A DNA stretch of 7,391 nt from an uncultured Christensenellaceae bacterium. Lineage in GTDB: Bacteria > Bacillota_A > Clostridia > Christensenellales > UBA3700. A program made the translations under genes and the position numbers. Positions 7,258 through 7,391 of the stretch are shown in pieces; position 1 is the stretch's first letter, and every line of letters starts with the position of its first letter. The notes below the pieces were generated by a model that saw only the letters and a list, made by a program, of their open reading frames with translations, had not been told where the DNA came from and did not search any database. The stretch lies in NCBI GenBank assembly GCA_944381335.1, contig CALWKT010000007.1:1-7391 (forward strand). Reading direction: 5' to 3'.

Positions 7258-7391
7258 GAGACGGTCTGTAAGCCGGGTTCTGTCTTGGATAAACATCTGT
7301 CTAGGACGTATGTTGCCACACGCCTCAAGCGATTTTCCGACGCGGCAGGCAACCGCATATGTCGTTTTCTCTTGCATCGGGTGGGGTTTAC
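7257..7391 (-). ncRNA. rnpB: RNase P RNA, 3' part (5' part beyond window)
   Basis: This is the catalytic RNA of RNase P, which removes 5' leaders from tRNA precursors. Read on the minus strand, the segment starts with GTAAACCCCACCCGATGCAA, the conserved central-to-3' block of bacterial RNase P RNA. It continues with CGCTTGAG followed by a hairpin (CGTGTG, GCAA loop, CATACG) that matches helix P18 with its GNRA tetraloop. It then shows the CCTAGACAGATG block and ends with ACAGAACCCGGCTTAC, the near-universal 3' signature that forms P2 and the P4 region. The 5' strand of P1 and P4 lies outside the window, so the exact 3' end (taken as about 7257) and the A or B structural class cannot be fixed. 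The RNA is transcribed in the same direction as the synthase downstream of it. Confidence 0.95.

Noticed and set aside
1..7391. Search for mobile elements, CRISPR arrays, tRNA genes, phage or defence genes
   Set aside because: No transposase motifs, inverted terminal repeats, regularly spaced repeats or tRNA-like folds were seen on either strand. The window is fully explained by rnpB, its terminator and the synthase gene.

Overview
The window is almost entirely one very large minus-strand gene plus the end of an RNA gene just upstream of it. The gene opens at ATG 7162 behind a strong Shine-Dalgarno sequence. It reads without a stop for 2387 codons and runs off the left edge of the window. Its product carries the full domain order of a cyclic beta-1,2-glucan synthase (NdvB/ChvB/Cgs type): membrane anchor and N-terminal domain, GT84 glucosyltransferase, transmembrane bundle, glycoamylase-like cyclisation domain, a first beta-sandwich, and a GH94 phosphorylase domain. 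Only the end of the GH94 domain is missing.

Region by region, right to left (the direction of transcription): 7391-7257 is the 3' part of the RNase P RNA gene (rnpB), followed by a short GC hairpin and a T run (7257-7236). Next is an AT-rich gap of about 70 bases with at most a weak promoter, then the ribosome binding site (7173-7167). From 7162 to the left edge there is only the synthase. No stretch of more than about 300 bases lacks a gene.

The synthase modules would work together on one membrane protein. The GT84 part polymerises glucose from UDP-glucose, the middle module closes the chain into a ring, and the GH94 module trims chains by phosphorolysis to set their length. This division of labour is known from Brucella and related enzymes and is inferred here from motifs.

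The organism is probably an anaerobic member of the Firmicutes (Clostridia-like). The grounds are the GGAGGTG ribosome binding site, the rnpB type of 3' end, intermediate base composition and a strikingly cysteine-rich protein (about 70 Cys, near 3 percent). This is an inference from style, not a database assignment. I see no evidence of a wholly new system. The points most worth a second look are the cysteine enrichment, the extra N-terminal anchor and the occurrence of a complete-looking cyclic glucan synthase in a probable Gram-positive directly behind rnpB.
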